64,000 bases of DNA from Microbacterium candidum (GTDB lineage: Bacteria; Actinomycetota; Actinomycetes; Actinomycetales; Microbacteriaceae), in the NCBI RefSeq assembly GCF_030315975.1, contig NZ_JASXSZ010000002.1, positions 496,001 through 560,000 on the forward strand. The letters run 5' to 3'. Positions 44,904-54,108 of this stretch are shown here, one piece after another. The notes beneath the pieces were generated by a model that searched no databases, had not been told where the DNA came from, and was given only the letters and a program-made list of their open reading frames with translations. The translations under genes and the position numbers were made by a program. The first letter of the stretch is position 1. Every line of letters begins with the position of its first letter.

Positions 44904-45314
44904 ATGGACGATGTCATCGACCGGATCTGCGCGGCGACGAACGCGCATGACCTGGATGCGCTGGTGGGATGCTTCGCCGACGACTACCGCCTCGAGATGC
45001 CTGTGCACCCCGGCCGCGACTTCCGCGGAAGCGCGCAGGTGCGCACGAACTGGGCCCAGATCTTCGCGGGCGTTCCCGATCTGCGCGCCGAGGTGCGTGC
45101 GCGCGCGTCGGACGGCCCGTCGAGATGGACCGAGTGGCGGATGTGGGGCACCCGCCGCGACGGCGTCCCGCACGACATGCGCGGCGTCGCGATCTTCGAG
45201 GTCGGGAACGAGGACGGCGTCGAGCGGGCCAGGGCGTGCCGGTTCTATCTCGAGCCCGTCGAGTACGACAGCGGAACGGTGGATGACGACATCCGCCGCC
45301 GCGTCGGGCCATGA
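44904..45314 (+). CDS. SnoaL-like / NTF2-fold protein
   Basis: This 136-aa protein starts MDDVIDRICAATNAHDLDAL and continues GCFADDYRLEMPVHPGRDF, the usual pattern of SnoaL/NTF2-like polyketide-cyclase-type proteins; these bind hydrophobic small molecules, some are cyclases or hydroxylases. ATG 44904 has a strong GGAGG about 7 nt upstream. It overlaps the next gene by ATGA, so both are likely made together under the TetR regulator. Confidence 0.85.
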   Translation: MDDVIDRICAATNAHDLDALVGCFADDYRLEMPVHPGRDFRGSAQVRTNWAQIFAGVPDLRAEVRARASDGPSRWTEWRMWGTRRDGVPHDMRGVAIFEVGNEDGVERARACRFYLEPVEYDSGTVDDDIRRRVGP

Positions 45315-46171
45315 TCACGGTCGCCGGCGGCACCGGGCGCCTGGGGAGTCTCGTCGCCGCCGGCCTCCTCGAGCGCGGCGAGAGGGTGCGCGTGGTCGCG
45401 CGCCGCGCGCGACAGCTGCCGGACGGAGCAGAGTTCGTGTCCGCGGATCTGCGGGATCCTTCATCCGTCGCCGCGGCCGTCGCGGGCTCGCGGGTCGTCG
45501 TCTCCGCGATCAACGGCCTCGACCCGCAGGCGGGGGAATCGCCCGCCGAGGTGGACCGCGACGCGAACCTTCTTCTCACCGCGGCGGCGAGGGATGCGGG
45601 CGCGGACCTCGTGCTCGTGTCGATCATCGGGGCACGCCCCGGCAGCCCGATCGAGGTCGCGGCGATGAAGCACGCGGCGGAGCGCGCGACCCGCGAAGCG
45701 GCGGGCCTCGACTGGACGATCGTGCGCAGTGCCCTGTTCGCCGAACTGTGGCGGGACATCCTGCGTCAGACGGCCGCCCGCTCGAGGAGGCCGGTCGTCT
45801 TCGGCCGTGGCGAGAACCCCATCAACGTCGTGTCGGTCGCAGATGTCGCACAGGTCGTCGTGCGCGCCGCGCTCGACCGGGACCTCCGCGGCCGGGTGAT
45901 CGAGATCGGCGGCCCGAGGAACGTCACCATGAACGAGCTCGCCCGGTGGGCGACGGGGTCGGAGCGGCCACGCCACATCCCGCGCGGAGTGCTCCGAGCG
46001 TCGGCCGTGGCGATGGCACCGGTACGTCCCGCGATCGCCCGACTGATGCGCCAGTCGCTCGCGATGGACACCGCCGACCTGACCTACGACGCGTCCGCAG
46101 CACGCGCCGAGTTCGCGTGGCTGCCGTGTCACGACGTCGTCGGGCAGGCCGTCAGTACACGTACTCCATGA
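45311..46171 (+). CDS. NmrA-like atypical SDR, NAD(P)-binding
   Basis: This 286-aa protein has MITVAGGTGRLGSLVAAGLL at its N-terminus (NAD(P)-binding GGTGxxG) and an NmrA-like layout, with SIIGARPGSPIEVAAMKHAA and a C-terminal substrate domain. The YxxxK pair is not obvious, so it may sense NADP(H) or act as a quinone- or ketone-reductase. ATG 45311 overlaps the SnoaL stop. It converges with the beta-lactamase-fold gene at 46152. Confidence 0.82.
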   Translation: MITVAGGTGRLGSLVAAGLLERGERVRVVARRARQLPDGAEFVSADLRDPSSVAAAVAGSRVVVSAINGLDPQAGESPAEVDRDANLLLTAAARDAGADLVLVSIIGARPGSPIEVAAMKHAAERATREAAGLDWTIVRSALFAELWRDILRQTAARSRRPVVFGRGENPINVVSVADVAQVVVRAALDRDLRGRVIEIGGPRNVTMNELARWATGSERPRHIPRGVLRASAVAMAPVRPAIARLMRQSLAMDTADLTYDASAARAEFAWLPCHDVVGQAVSTRTP

Positions 46172-47414
46172 GCTCGACGCCGAGGGCGCGGAAGGCGGCG
46201 TGCGCGCGCAGCCGGTGCATGATCGACAGGTCGTCGAAGCACACGATGAGCGCATAGGAGACACCTGCACGGGGGCCGGCGAGCACGCCGGCCTCCACGC
46301 GCACGCCGTCGTCGCGACCGGTCTTGTTGATGAACAGCAGGCCGTGGTCGTCGTTCTCGTGCGCGAACGGGTCGAGACCGGTAGCGGATGCCACGAGCGA
46401 CAGATCGTGGTTGAGGCTCAGCCACTCGGCGACCTGGGCGCTGACGCCCGCCGAGATCGCCTCCGAGTTCACGAGCGACGCGAACATCGCGGCGAGCTCC
46501 TCCGCCGAACCGAGCGCGAAGTGCGGAGCGTCGTCCGGCCCGCGGTGATCGCGGAAGCGGTCGAGGAGCGCCGCGCGGGACAGCCCCATCGATTCGATGC
46601 GGGATCGGACCGCGGGCAGCCCGACCCGCTCGATGAGCGCGTTCGTCGCGATCGCGTCCCCGGTCGCGGCGGCGAGCACGGCGAGGTCGACGAGCGGCAG
46701 GGCCGGCGCCTTCAGGTGCTGCCACACCCCGCCGACCTCGACCGGCTCGAGGTCCTTGCGGTCGACGATCTCGTAGGGATGCAGCGTCCCGCGCTCGAAC
46801 TGCGCGGCCACCTCGATGAGCAGGGGCACGACCCCGAGCCCGGCGATCGGCAGGGTGACGGTGTCGTCGCCGGAGAGGATGACGGTGCCGCGGTCGAGAT
46901 CGACGATGCGCACCGAGACCTTCGCGCCGGTGGCGGCCAGTTCGTCGAGGGCGGCGAGGGTCGTGGGGAACGTGCCCACAGCGCCCCGGCGCGCGGGCTT
47001 GCCCGCGCTGCGGCCCGGCGTCTTCGGGACGCCGCCGCGACGCGACGGCCCGGTCCGCTGGACCTGGATGCGCCCGGTCGGCGTGCGCTCGACGCGCACC
47101 GGCCGCTCGATGCGCGCCACCCGCTCGCGCTTCTCGACGGGCTTGGACTCGGGCTTCGGTGCGTCGCGCCGGGCCGCCGCATCCCGTCTCGAGGATGACG
47201 ACGAGGTCGTCGTCGGAGGCGGCGGCGCCGACCGAGACCGCCGCGACGGAGGTGCGGGGGGTCGCTCGTCACCCGTGGGGGCTGGGGGCGCCGGCACGGG
47301 TGGGACAGGCTGGGGGTCGTTGCGGGAGCGCCGCGACGCGCGGGTTTCGGACATGGGTCCCGTGGGGGGAGTCGGGGGCGGAGTGGATGCCGGGTCCGGT
47401 CGGGGGTCCGTCAC
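46152..47414 (-). CDS. Beta-lactamase-fold protein lacking the catalytic Ser/Lys
   Basis: This 420-aa protein starts with ~150 residues of Pro/Arg/Ser-rich, unstructured sequence. A class A beta-lactamase-like domain follows. Where active members have SxxK, this one reads PIAGLGVVPLL; the SDN motif is replaced by a GDA-like sequence (ATGDAIATNAL), while the KTG motif stays (INKTGRDDG). It is probably a non-enzymatic relative that binds peptidoglycan or peptides. No signal peptide is seen. GTG 47414 is the longest start; the ATG 20 codons later is also possible. It follows the M13 peptidase gene. Confidence 0.75.
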   Translation of the reverse strand: MTDPRPDPASTPPPTPPTGPMSETRASRRSRNDPQPVPPVPAPPAPTGDERPPAPPSRRSRSAPPPPTTTSSSSSRRDAAARRDAPKPESKPVEKRERVARIERPVRVERTPTGRIQVQRTGPSRRGGVPKTPGRSAGKPARRGAVGTFPTTLAALDELAATGAKVSVRIVDLDRGTVILSGDDTVTLPIAGLGVVPLLIEVAAQFERGTLHPYEIVDRKDLEPVEVGGVWQHLKAPALPLVDLAVLAAATGDAIATNALIERVGLPAVRSRIESMGLSRAALLDRFRDHRGPDDAPHFALGSAEELAAMFASLVNSEAISAGVSAQVAEWLSLNHDLSLVASATGLDPFAHENDDHGLLFINKTGRDDGVRVEAGVLAGPRAGVSYALIVCFDDLSIMHRLRAHAAFRALGVELMEYVY

Positions 47415-47434
47415 GGCAGGAGGTCAGGCGCCGG

Positions 47435-49405
47435 TCACCAGATCGTGACGCGCTGATCGGCGGGGAGCCACAGCGCATCCGATTCGGTGACGTCGAATGC
47501 ATCGTAGAACGCGTCGATGTTCCGCACGATCTGGTTGCAGCGGAACTCGTTCGGCGAGTGCGGGTCGATCGTGAGCAGGCGGATGGTCTCGGCATCGCGC
47601 CCCTTCTGCTGCCAGATCTGGCCCCAGCTGAGCAGCATCCGCTGGACGCCGGCGTAGCCGTCGACCTCCTCGGTCTCGCTCGCGCCCGTGCGCTCGAGTG
47701 CGATCGCGTACGCCTTCAGCGCGATCCCCAGCCCCCCGAGGTCGCCGATGTTCTCGCCGATCGTCAGCGCGCCGTTGACCCGGTGGTCGTCGAGCCCGCG
47801 CGGCGACAGTGCGTCGTACTGCGAGATGAGAGCCTTCGTGCGCTCCTCGAAGGCCGCGCGGTCGTCGTCGGTCCACCAGTCGCGCAGCGACCCGTCGCCG
47901 TCGTAGCGGCTCCCCTGGTCGTCGAAGCCGTGACCGATCTCGTGGCCGATGACGGCGCCGATGCCGCCGTAGTTGGCCGCCGCATCCCGATCCGCGTCGA
48001 AGAACGGGTACTGCAGGATCGCCGCGGGGAACACGATCTCGTTCATGAGCGGGTTGTAGTACGCGTTGACCGTCTGCGGGGTCATGAACCACTCGTCGCG
48101 GTCGATCGGCTTGCCGACCTTGCCGAGCTGACGGTCGTGCTCGTGGACGTGCGCACGGCGCATGTTGCCGACGAGGTCGGAAGCGTCGATCTCGAGCGTC
48201 GAGTAGTCCTTCCACTTCACCGGGTACCCGATCTTGGGCGTGAAGGCGTCGAGCTTCGCGAGCGCGCGCTCGCGCGTCTCCGCGCCCATCCACTCGAGGT
48301 CGGCGATCGAACGGCGGTAGGCCTCGACGAGGTCGGCGACGAGCTCGTCCATCGCCTCCTTCGCGGCCGGCGGGAAGTGGCGGTCGACGTAGACGCGGCC
48401 GACGGCCTCGCCCATGGCGGCCTCGACGACGCTGACCCCGCGCTTCCACCGCTCGCGGTTCACCGGGACGCCGGTGAGCTGCGTGCCGTAGAAGGAGAAG
48501 TTCTCGTCGACGAACTCGTCGGAGAGGAACGCGGCGGCACCGTGCACGATCTTGAAGCGCAGCCACGACTTCCACGCCTCGAGGCGGTCGGCGACGAGGA
48601 GGCCGCCGAGGGACTCGACGAAGCTCGGCTGGTAGACGACGACCTCCGCGAAGGCGTCGGCGCGGCCCGGTGCGATGCCGTCGAGCCACGGCTGCAGGTC
48701 GACCCCGGCGAGGGTCTGCACCTCGTCCCACGAGCGCAGGTTGTAGGTCTCGACGGCGTCGCGGCTGCGCACGTTGTCCCAGTGGTTCGTCGCCAGGTCG
48801 GTCTCGAGCGCGACGATGCGGTCAGCCTGGGCCGCCGCATCCTCGATCCCCGCGAGGCCGAGGATGCGCTCGATGTGCTCGCGGTAGACGATGCGCGTCT
48901 CGGCGAAGTTCTCGAGGCGGTAGTAGCTCTCGTCGGGCAGCGTGATGCCGCCCTGCACGAGGAACGGGACGTACCGCGTCGGGTCGCCCGGGTCGGGTTC
49001 GACGTACAGGTCGATGATGCCGCCGACGCCGTCGCGCTCCAGTTCGCCGACCGTGCGCAGGAACGCCGCGACGGAGTCGATGGCGTCGACGCTCTCCAGC
49101 TGGGCGACGAGGGGGGATGCGCCGAGCTCGGCCACGCGCGCGGTGTCCATGAAGCTCGCGTACAGGTCGCCGATCTTGCGGGCCTCGGTGCCGGCCTCGG
49201 CCGTCTGCGATTCCTCGATGATCGCGCGGACGTCCTTCTCGGCCTGCTCCGCGATGAGGTGGAAGGACCCCCAGCGCGCCTTGTCCTCCGGGATCGCGGT
49301 GCGTTCGATCCAGTTCCCGTTCACGTGACGGTAGAGGTCGTCCTGCGGGCGGATCTCGGCGCTCAGCTCATCGAGCTCGAGACCGGAACGGGGGGAGACG
49401 GTCAT
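47435..49405 (-). CDS. M13-family zinc metallopeptidase
   Basis: This 656-aa peptidase carries the HExxH zinc motif (GHEIGHGFDDQG), the third ligand region GENIGDLGGLG and NAYYNPLMNEIVFPA before it, as in neprilysin/PepO-type enzymes. It cleaves short peptides, in the cytoplasm, since no signal peptide is present. Length is normal for the family. It lies 22 bp after the permease stop in the same direction, so it may belong to the ABC exporter operon. Its stop lies 20 bp before the beta-lactamase-fold gene. Confidence 0.95.
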   Translation of the reverse strand: MTVSPRSGLELDELSAEIRPQDDLYRHVNGNWIERTAIPEDKARWGSFHLIAEQAEKDVRAIIEESQTAEAGTEARKIGDLYASFMDTARVAELGASPLVAQLESVDAIDSVAAFLRTVGELERDGVGGIIDLYVEPDPGDPTRYVPFLVQGGITLPDESYYRLENFAETRIVYREHIERILGLAGIEDAAAQADRIVALETDLATNHWDNVRSRDAVETYNLRSWDEVQTLAGVDLQPWLDGIAPGRADAFAEVVVYQPSFVESLGGLLVADRLEAWKSWLRFKIVHGAAAFLSDEFVDENFSFYGTQLTGVPVNRERWKRGVSVVEAAMGEAVGRVYVDRHFPPAAKEAMDELVADLVEAYRRSIADLEWMGAETRERALAKLDAFTPKIGYPVKWKDYSTLEIDASDLVGNMRRAHVHEHDRQLGKVGKPIDRDEWFMTPQTVNAYYNPLMNEIVFPAAILQYPFFDADRDAAANYGGIGAVIGHEIGHGFDDQGSRYDGDGSLRDWWTDDDRAAFEERTKALISQYDALSPRGLDDHRVNGALTIGENIGDLGGLGIALKAYAIALERTGASETEEVDGYAGVQRMLLSWGQIWQQKGRDAETIRLLTIDPHSPNEFRCNQIVRNIDAFYDAFDVTESDALWLPADQRVTIW

Positions 49406-49427
49406 TGCTCCAGGATATGGGTCCGGG

Positions 49428-50465
49428 CTATGCGATGCGCGTCCCCGGCGGCAGTCTGCGTGCGGGGGTGCGCGTGCGGGTCCACGCCCACCACAGGAGC
49501 AGCCCCGCGAGGACGACCTGGAGGGTGATCCCGACGAACCAGCTGGGAGTCGTCTGCGCGAGGACCTGCTCCGGCGTGGGCCGCTCTTCGAACTGACTCC
49601 CCGGCTTGCACTCGTCGAACCGGTTCTCCGTCTTGGGCGGGATCTGGGCCGAGCGCACTCCGTACTTCAGCTGCCCGAACATGTCGGTCGGGCTGCCGTT
49701 CTCGTCGAACGTCGTCGGCGTCGCGTCGGCGAGGATGACGAACGGGTTGGCGGCGAGCATCCACCACACCCGATCGAAGCGTGGGGTGTCATACGTGGCC
49801 GTCTGCCAGTCTTCGCACGACACGATGGCTCCCGTGTCGTCGTACACGGCGGAGCGGGTCTCGCTGTGGACGGGGGTGCGCATCGCCGCCCCCGTGAGGG
49901 CGAAGGCGATCGGCGTCCCGACCACGAGGGCTGCGACGACCAGGTACGTGCACGCGACGGAGAAGAGCGGACGCGCCAGGACGCCGCTGAAGGCGACGCC
50001 GATCGCCACGATGACGCCGATCTCGACGATCAGGACGAGGAGCGAGATCAGGACGACGAGCGGAGACACCCCGCCGGCGAACGTCGCGATGATCATGAAC
50101 GGCGCCGCCACGGCCGCGAATGCCAGGCCCGTGATCCAGCCGGCGAGGAATTTCCCCCAGATGATCTCCCCCGTCGTCGCGAGGGTGACCTGCACGGCGG
50201 CGAGGGTCGCCGACTCGCGGTCGCCGTTGATCGCATTGCCGGTCAGCGCCGGCGACACGAGGACGACCAGCAGGAGCGTGACGAAGACGACGGTCGAGTA
50301 GATCGCGCCTCCGGGCGCGTGGCTGAAGCCGAAGGCGAGGAAGGCGAGCGCCGTGACCCCGATCAGCAGGAGGGCATAGACCCCCAGCAGGACGTACCAC
50401 GCGACGCTCCGTACGCGTTGACGCAGGTCGAGTCCGACGAGGGTTCGGATGCGGTCGATGCTCAT
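49428..50465 (-). CDS. ABC-2-type transporter permease
   Basis: This 345-aa membrane protein has an N-terminal cytoplasmic part and about six hydrophobic segments (SVAWYVLLGVYALLLIGVTA near the first), with a large extracytoplasmic loop near residue 200-270 containing cysteines. It pairs with the ATP-binding gene upstream by ATGA overlap (ATG 50465). The family exports drugs, lipids or peptides. The M13 peptidase gene follows 22 bp downstream. Confidence 0.88.
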   Translation of the reverse strand: MSIDRIRTLVGLDLRQRVRSVAWYVLLGVYALLLIGVTALAFLAFGFSHAPGGAIYSTVVFVTLLLVVLVSPALTGNAINGDRESATLAAVQVTLATTGEIIWGKFLAGWITGLAFAAVAAPFMIIATFAGGVSPLVVLISLLVLIVEIGVIVAIGVAFSGVLARPLFSVACTYLVVAALVVGTPIAFALTGAAMRTPVHSETRSAVYDDTGAIVSCEDWQTATYDTPRFDRVWWMLAANPFVILADATPTTFDENGSPTDMFGQLKYGVRSAQIPPKTENRFDECKPGSQFEERPTPEQVLAQTTPSWFVGITLQVVLAGLLLWWAWTRTRTPARRLPPGTRIA

Positions 50466-51397
50466 GCGTCGCTCCCGTTCTCGAGGTCGAGGAACGTGTG
50501 CTCGAGCGTCCCGGCGGCCGCAGCGAACTCGGCGACGGGCAGACCCGCGTCCATCAACAGCCGGAGGGCGTCGGCCGCTGCGGCATCCGAGTCGAACATC
50601 ACGACGGCGTCGCGCCGGTCGAGTGCGACCGCGCTCTGCGGGAGCGCCAGCGCCCCGGCGATCCGCGGCGCGGCGGCGGATGCGTCGATCCCCACGAGCC
50701 GAACCCGCCACGCGCGCGAACGCCCCGCGGCCGCTGCGAGCCGATCGCTGCTGACGGTCTCGCCGGCGATGAGGAACACCGCGTCGTCGACCATCTCCTC
50801 GAGCTCGGAGAGGATGTGGCTGGATACGAGGATCGTGCGCCCCTCCCCCGCGAGGCGGCGCAGCAGGATCCGCAGATCGACCCGCGCCTGCGGGTCGAGG
50901 CCCGAAGCGGGCTCGTCGAGGAGGAGGATCTGCGGGTCGTGGACGAGCGCACGGGCCAGTCCGAGTCGCTGCTTCTGGCCGCGGGAGAGCACGCGCGCGG
51001 GAGAATCGGCGAGCTGCACGAGTCCCACGTCGGCGAGGAGGACCTCGGTGCGCGCCCCCGCCTCGGGCCGCTTCATCCCGTGCAGGCGACCGGTGACGAC
51101 GATCGTCTCGCGCGCCGTCAGCGAGCCCCACGCGCCGAGGGCATCGGGCATCCAGCCGAGGAGCGCCCTCGCACGCTGCGGCTCGGCGATCGGATCGACA
51201 CCGCCGATGCTGAGCTCGCCGGCATCCGGCGCGAGCAGGGAGGCCAACATCAGCAGCAGCGTCGTCTTCCCGGATCCGTTCGGCCCGATGAGTCCGGTGA
51301 CCCGCCCCGGAGCGGCCTCGAGAGTGATGCTGCGGACGGCTTGGACGTCGCCGAAGGCGCGCCGCACGTCTCGCGCGACGATTCCTGTGCTCCCCAT
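50462..51397 (-). CDS. ABC transporter ATP-binding protein
   Basis: This 311-aa ATPase has Walker A (GPNGSGKTT), the signature LSRGQKQRLGLARAL, Walker B LLLDEPASGLD and the H-loop (SSHILSELEE). It powers the permease downstream; the C-terminal region is of the bacitracin/CcmA-like drug exporter type. ATG 51397 starts the operon; the isochorismatase gene (51466) reads divergently 68 bp away. Substrate unknown. Confidence 0.93.
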   Translation of the reverse strand: MGSTGIVARDVRRAFGDVQAVRSITLEAAPGRVTGLIGPNGSGKTTLLLMLASLLAPDAGELSIGGVDPIAEPQRARALLGWMPDALGAWGSLTARETIVVTGRLHGMKRPEAGARTEVLLADVGLVQLADSPARVLSRGQKQRLGLARALVHDPQILLLDEPASGLDPQARVDLRILLRRLAGEGRTILVSSHILSELEEMVDDAVFLIAGETVSSDRLAAAAGRSRAWRVRLVGIDASAAAPRIAGALALPQSAVALDRRDAVVMFDSDAAAADALRLLMDAGLPVAEFAAAAGTLEHTFLDLENGSDA

Positions 51398-51465
51398 GTG
51401 GCCACTCTATGGGTCCGCATTGCGCAGGGACGAGGATGTCGGCCACCCGGCGTAGCGTCGCACGC

Positions 51466-52017
51466 ATGGCAACACTTGAGAACCGCGACGGGACGGCGCT
51501 GCTCGTCGTGGATGTGCAGAACGACGTCGTCGGCGGCGCATACGAGCGCGATGCGGTCGTGGGCCGCATCGCCGGGCTGGTCGACCGCGCCCGCGAGGCC
51601 GGGGTCCCGGTCGTGTGGGTGCAGCACAACGATCCCGAGCTCGTGCGCGGCACCGAGGGCTGGGCGCTCGTGCCCGAGCTCGTCCCCGCCGAGGGCGAAG
51701 CCCACGTCGACAAGCAGTACGGCGACTCGTTCGAGGGCACCGACCTCGAGGAGATCCTCGCGGGCCTCGGCGTCGACCGCCTCATCGTCGCCGGCGCGGA
51801 GACGGATGCGTGCATCCGATCGACGATCCACGGCGCGTTCGTGCGGGGGTACGACACGACCCTCGTAAGCGATGCGCACACGGCGGGCGACAAGACCGCG
51901 TGGGGCGCACCACCCGTCCCCGACGTCATCGCGCACACGAACCTTTACTGGCAGTTCCAGGGCGGGCCGGGCAAGACGGCGGCCGTCGTCAAGGCCGCCG
52001 ACGTCGACCTCGGCTGA
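51466..52017 (+). CDS. Cysteine hydrolase, isochorismatase-like
   Basis: This 183-aa protein has the isochorismatase fold: catalytic Asp in LLVVDVQNDVVGGAY, Lys in VDKQYGDSFEG and Cys in GAETDACIRSTI. Members hydrolyse amides such as nicotinamide or N-carbamoyl compounds. ATG 51466 was chosen as the Met right before the beta strand; the Shine-Dalgarno is weak. It ends 19 bp before the MATE gene, on the same strand. Substrate unknown. Confidence 0.88.
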   Translation: MATLENRDGTALLVVDVQNDVVGGAYERDAVVGRIAGLVDRAREAGVPVVWVQHNDPELVRGTEGWALVPELVPAEGEAHVDKQYGDSFEGTDLEEILAGLGVDRLIVAGAETDACIRSTIHGAFVRGYDTTLVSDAHTAGDKTAWGAPPVPDVIAHTNLYWQFQGGPGKTAAVVKAADVDLG

Positions 52018-52036
52018 GCCGCCGTAGGCTCTGGGG

Positions 52037-53356
52037 GTGGCCGCCCGCTCGACGCTCAACCGCGACATCCTGCGGCTCGCCGTCCCCGCGCTCGGCTCGC
52101 TCATCGCCGAACCGCTCTTCCTCATCGCCGACTCGGCGATGGTCGGGCATCTCGGACCTGCACCGCTGGCTGCCCTCGGCATCGGCTCCGCGGTGCTGCA
52201 GACCATCGTCGGGCTCATGGTGTTCCTCGCGTACGCGACGACGCCGGCGGTCGCGCGGCGATTCGGCGCCGGCGATCGATCGAGCGCGGTGTCTGCAGGC
52301 ATCGACGGGATGTGGCTCGCCCTCGGCATCGGCGCGCTGCTCGCCCTCCTCGGATCGCTGACGACGCCGTTCATCGTCGGGCTGTTCGGTGCGACGCCCG
52401 AAGTGTCGAGGCTGGCGGAGTCGTACCTCGGCATCTCGGTGTGGGGCCTTCCGGCGATGCTCATCGTCTTCGCCGCGACCGGGCTGCTGCGCGGGATGCA
52501 GGACACCGTCACCCCGCTGTGGATCGCCGCCTCCGGATTCGGCGCCAACATCGCGCTCAACGCGCTCTTCATCTACGGGTTCGGGTGGGGTGTGGCGGGG
52601 TCGGCGGCCGGCACCGTCGTCGCGCAATGGGCGATGGTCGCGGCCTATGTCGCCATCGTCGGGCGGCTCGCGCGGCGGCACGCCGCATCCGTCCGCCCCC
52701 AGGCAGAGGGCGTGCGCGGGTCCGCCCGTGCGGGCGGATGGCTGTTCCTGCGCACCCTGTCGCTGCGGATCGCTCTCCTGTCGACGGTCGCGGTGGCGAC
52801 GGGACTCGGCACGCGAGAGCTCGCCGGCTGGCAGATCGTCTTCACGATCTTCTCGACCGCGGCCTTCGCGCTCGACGCCCTCGCGATCGCGGCGCAGGCG
52901 CTCATCGGCAAGTCGCTCGGCGCGGGCGACGTCCACGAGGTCCGCCACGTGCTCGGGCGCACCGTCGCATGGGGGGTCTGGTTCGGCGTGATCGTGGGTG
53001 TCGTCATCGGCGGGCTCTCCGGCATGATCGGCATCCTCTTCACGGGGGACGCCGCGACCGCCGCGCTCATCGTGCCCGCGCTCATCGTGCTCGCCGTCGC
53101 GCAGCCGGTGTGCGCGATCGTCTTCGTCCTCGACGGCGTGCTGATCGGCGCCGGCGACGGGCGCTACCTCGCGCTCGCGGGGCTCATCAACCTCGTCGTG
53201 TACGCACCCGCGCTGGTGCTCGTCGCGATCTTCGGCACCGGGATGGCAGGGCTCACGTGGCTCGCCGTCTCGTTCTTCGGCGTCTACATGCTCGCGCGCC
53301 TCGCGACGCTCGGCTGGCGCGTACGCGGAACCGCCTGGACAACCGTCCCCGTCTGA
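52037..53356 (+). CDS. MATE-family efflux transporter
   Basis: This 439-aa protein has about 12 transmembrane helices and the MATE (DinF-like) start LRLAVPALGSLIAEPLFLIA, with SAMVGHLG and the internal repeat typical of the family. It exports drugs or metabolites with Na+ or H+. GTG 52037 gives the expected start. It lies 19 bp after the isochorismatase gene and may be co-transcribed. A gene on the other strand converges at 53392. Confidence 0.9.
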   Translation: MAARSTLNRDILRLAVPALGSLIAEPLFLIADSAMVGHLGPAPLAALGIGSAVLQTIVGLMVFLAYATTPAVARRFGAGDRSSAVSAGIDGMWLALGIGALLALLGSLTTPFIVGLFGATPEVSRLAESYLGISVWGLPAMLIVFAATGLLRGMQDTVTPLWIAASGFGANIALNALFIYGFGWGVAGSAAGTVVAQWAMVAAYVAIVGRLARRHAASVRPQAEGVRGSARAGGWLFLRTLSLRIALLSTVAVATGLGTRELAGWQIVFTIFSTAAFALDALAIAAQALIGKSLGAGDVHEVRHVLGRTVAWGVWFGVIVGVVIGGLSGMIGILFTGDAATAALIVPALIVLAVAQPVCAIVFVLDGVLIGAGDGRYLALAGLINLVVYAPALVLVAIFGTGMAGLTWLAVSFFGVYMLARLATLGWRVRGTAWTTVPV

Positions 53357-53391
53357 TTCAGCCCGGTCTCACGCCCGGCGGCAGAGCCTTG

Positions 53392-54036
53392 CTAGCCGGC
53401 CCAGCGGCGGCACCACTCGTACATGACGACCGCGGCGGCGGCGCTCGCGTTCATCGAGCGGGTCGAGCCGTACTGGGTGATCTCGACATGACCGGATGCG
53501 GCGGCGAGCGCCTCGGCGGACAGTCCCGGCCCCTCCTGCCCGAACAGCAGCACGCAGCGCTCCGGCAGCTCCGACCGCTCGACGGGAACCGCCCCGTCGA
53601 GGTTGTCGACGGCGATGATCGGGATGCCGGCATCCTGCGCCCACGCCGCGAACGCCGCCACGTCCTCGTGGTGACGCACGTGCTGGTACCGATCGGTGAC
53701 CATGGCCCCGCGCTTGTTCCAGCGGCGCTTGCCGATGATGTGGACCTCGGCGGCGAGGAACGCGTTGGCGCTGCGCACGATCGAGCCGATGTTCATGTCG
53801 TGCTGCCAGTTCTCGATCGCGACGTGGAAGGCGTGCCGGCGGGCATCGAGGTCGGCGACGATGGCGTCCATCGTCCAGTACCGGTAGGCGTCGACGACGT
53901 TGCGCCGGTCGCCGTGCGCGAGCAGCTCGCGGTCGTATCGCGGGCCGTCCGGCCAGGCGTCCGGCCCGCCGGGCCACGGTCCGACGCCGTGCTGGTCCGC
54001 ATCCTCGTCGCGCCGTTCGGCCTGCTCGTCGCTCAC
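53392..54036 (-). CDS. SPOUT-family RNA methyltransferase (TrmH/SpoU-like)
   Basis: This 214-aa methyltransferase has the SPOUT motifs: NIGSIVRSANAFLA (motif 1), VLLFGQEGPGLS (motif 2) and ITQYGSTRSMNASAAAAVVM (motif 3), which form the trefoil-knot SAM site. It methylates the ribose 2'-OH of tRNA or rRNA. An acidic N-terminal ~30 residues precede the catalytic fold. ATG 54036 is followed by mntH on the other strand. The target RNA is unknown. Confidence 0.9.
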   Translation of the reverse strand: MSDEQAERRDEDADQHGVGPWPGGPDAWPDGPRYDRELLAHGDRRNVVDAYRYWTMDAIVADLDARRHAFHVAIENWQHDMNIGSIVRSANAFLAAEVHIIGKRRWNKRGAMVTDRYQHVRHHEDVAAFAAWAQDAGIPIIAVDNLDGAVPVERSELPERCVLLFGQEGPGLSAEALAAASGHVEITQYGSTRSMNASAAAAVVMYEWCRRWAG

Positions 54037-54064
54037 CCGGCCAGGCTAGCGGGGCGGCCCCAGG

Positions 54065-54108
54065 TTTCGGCTCACCGAAAACACGCCTAGAATTTCGGCA
54101 TGCCGAAA
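54065..54108 (+). promoter_or_regulatory. Two MntR-like boxes and leaderless mntH promoter
   Basis: TTTCGGCTCACCGAAA (54065-54080) and TTTCGGCATGCCGAAA (54093-54108, perfect palindrome) lie 28 bp apart. A -10-like TAGAAT sits at 54088-54093, so the transcript would start at or very near ATG 54100. One box overlaps the -35 region and the other the start codon, fitting repression by the MntR-like protein downstream. Confidence 0.65.

Noticed and set aside
49428..51938. An 836-aa fused frame joining the permease to a long upstream extension
   Set aside because: The extension runs opposite-phase through the ATPase gene; the permease starts at ATG 50465 with an ATGA overlap.
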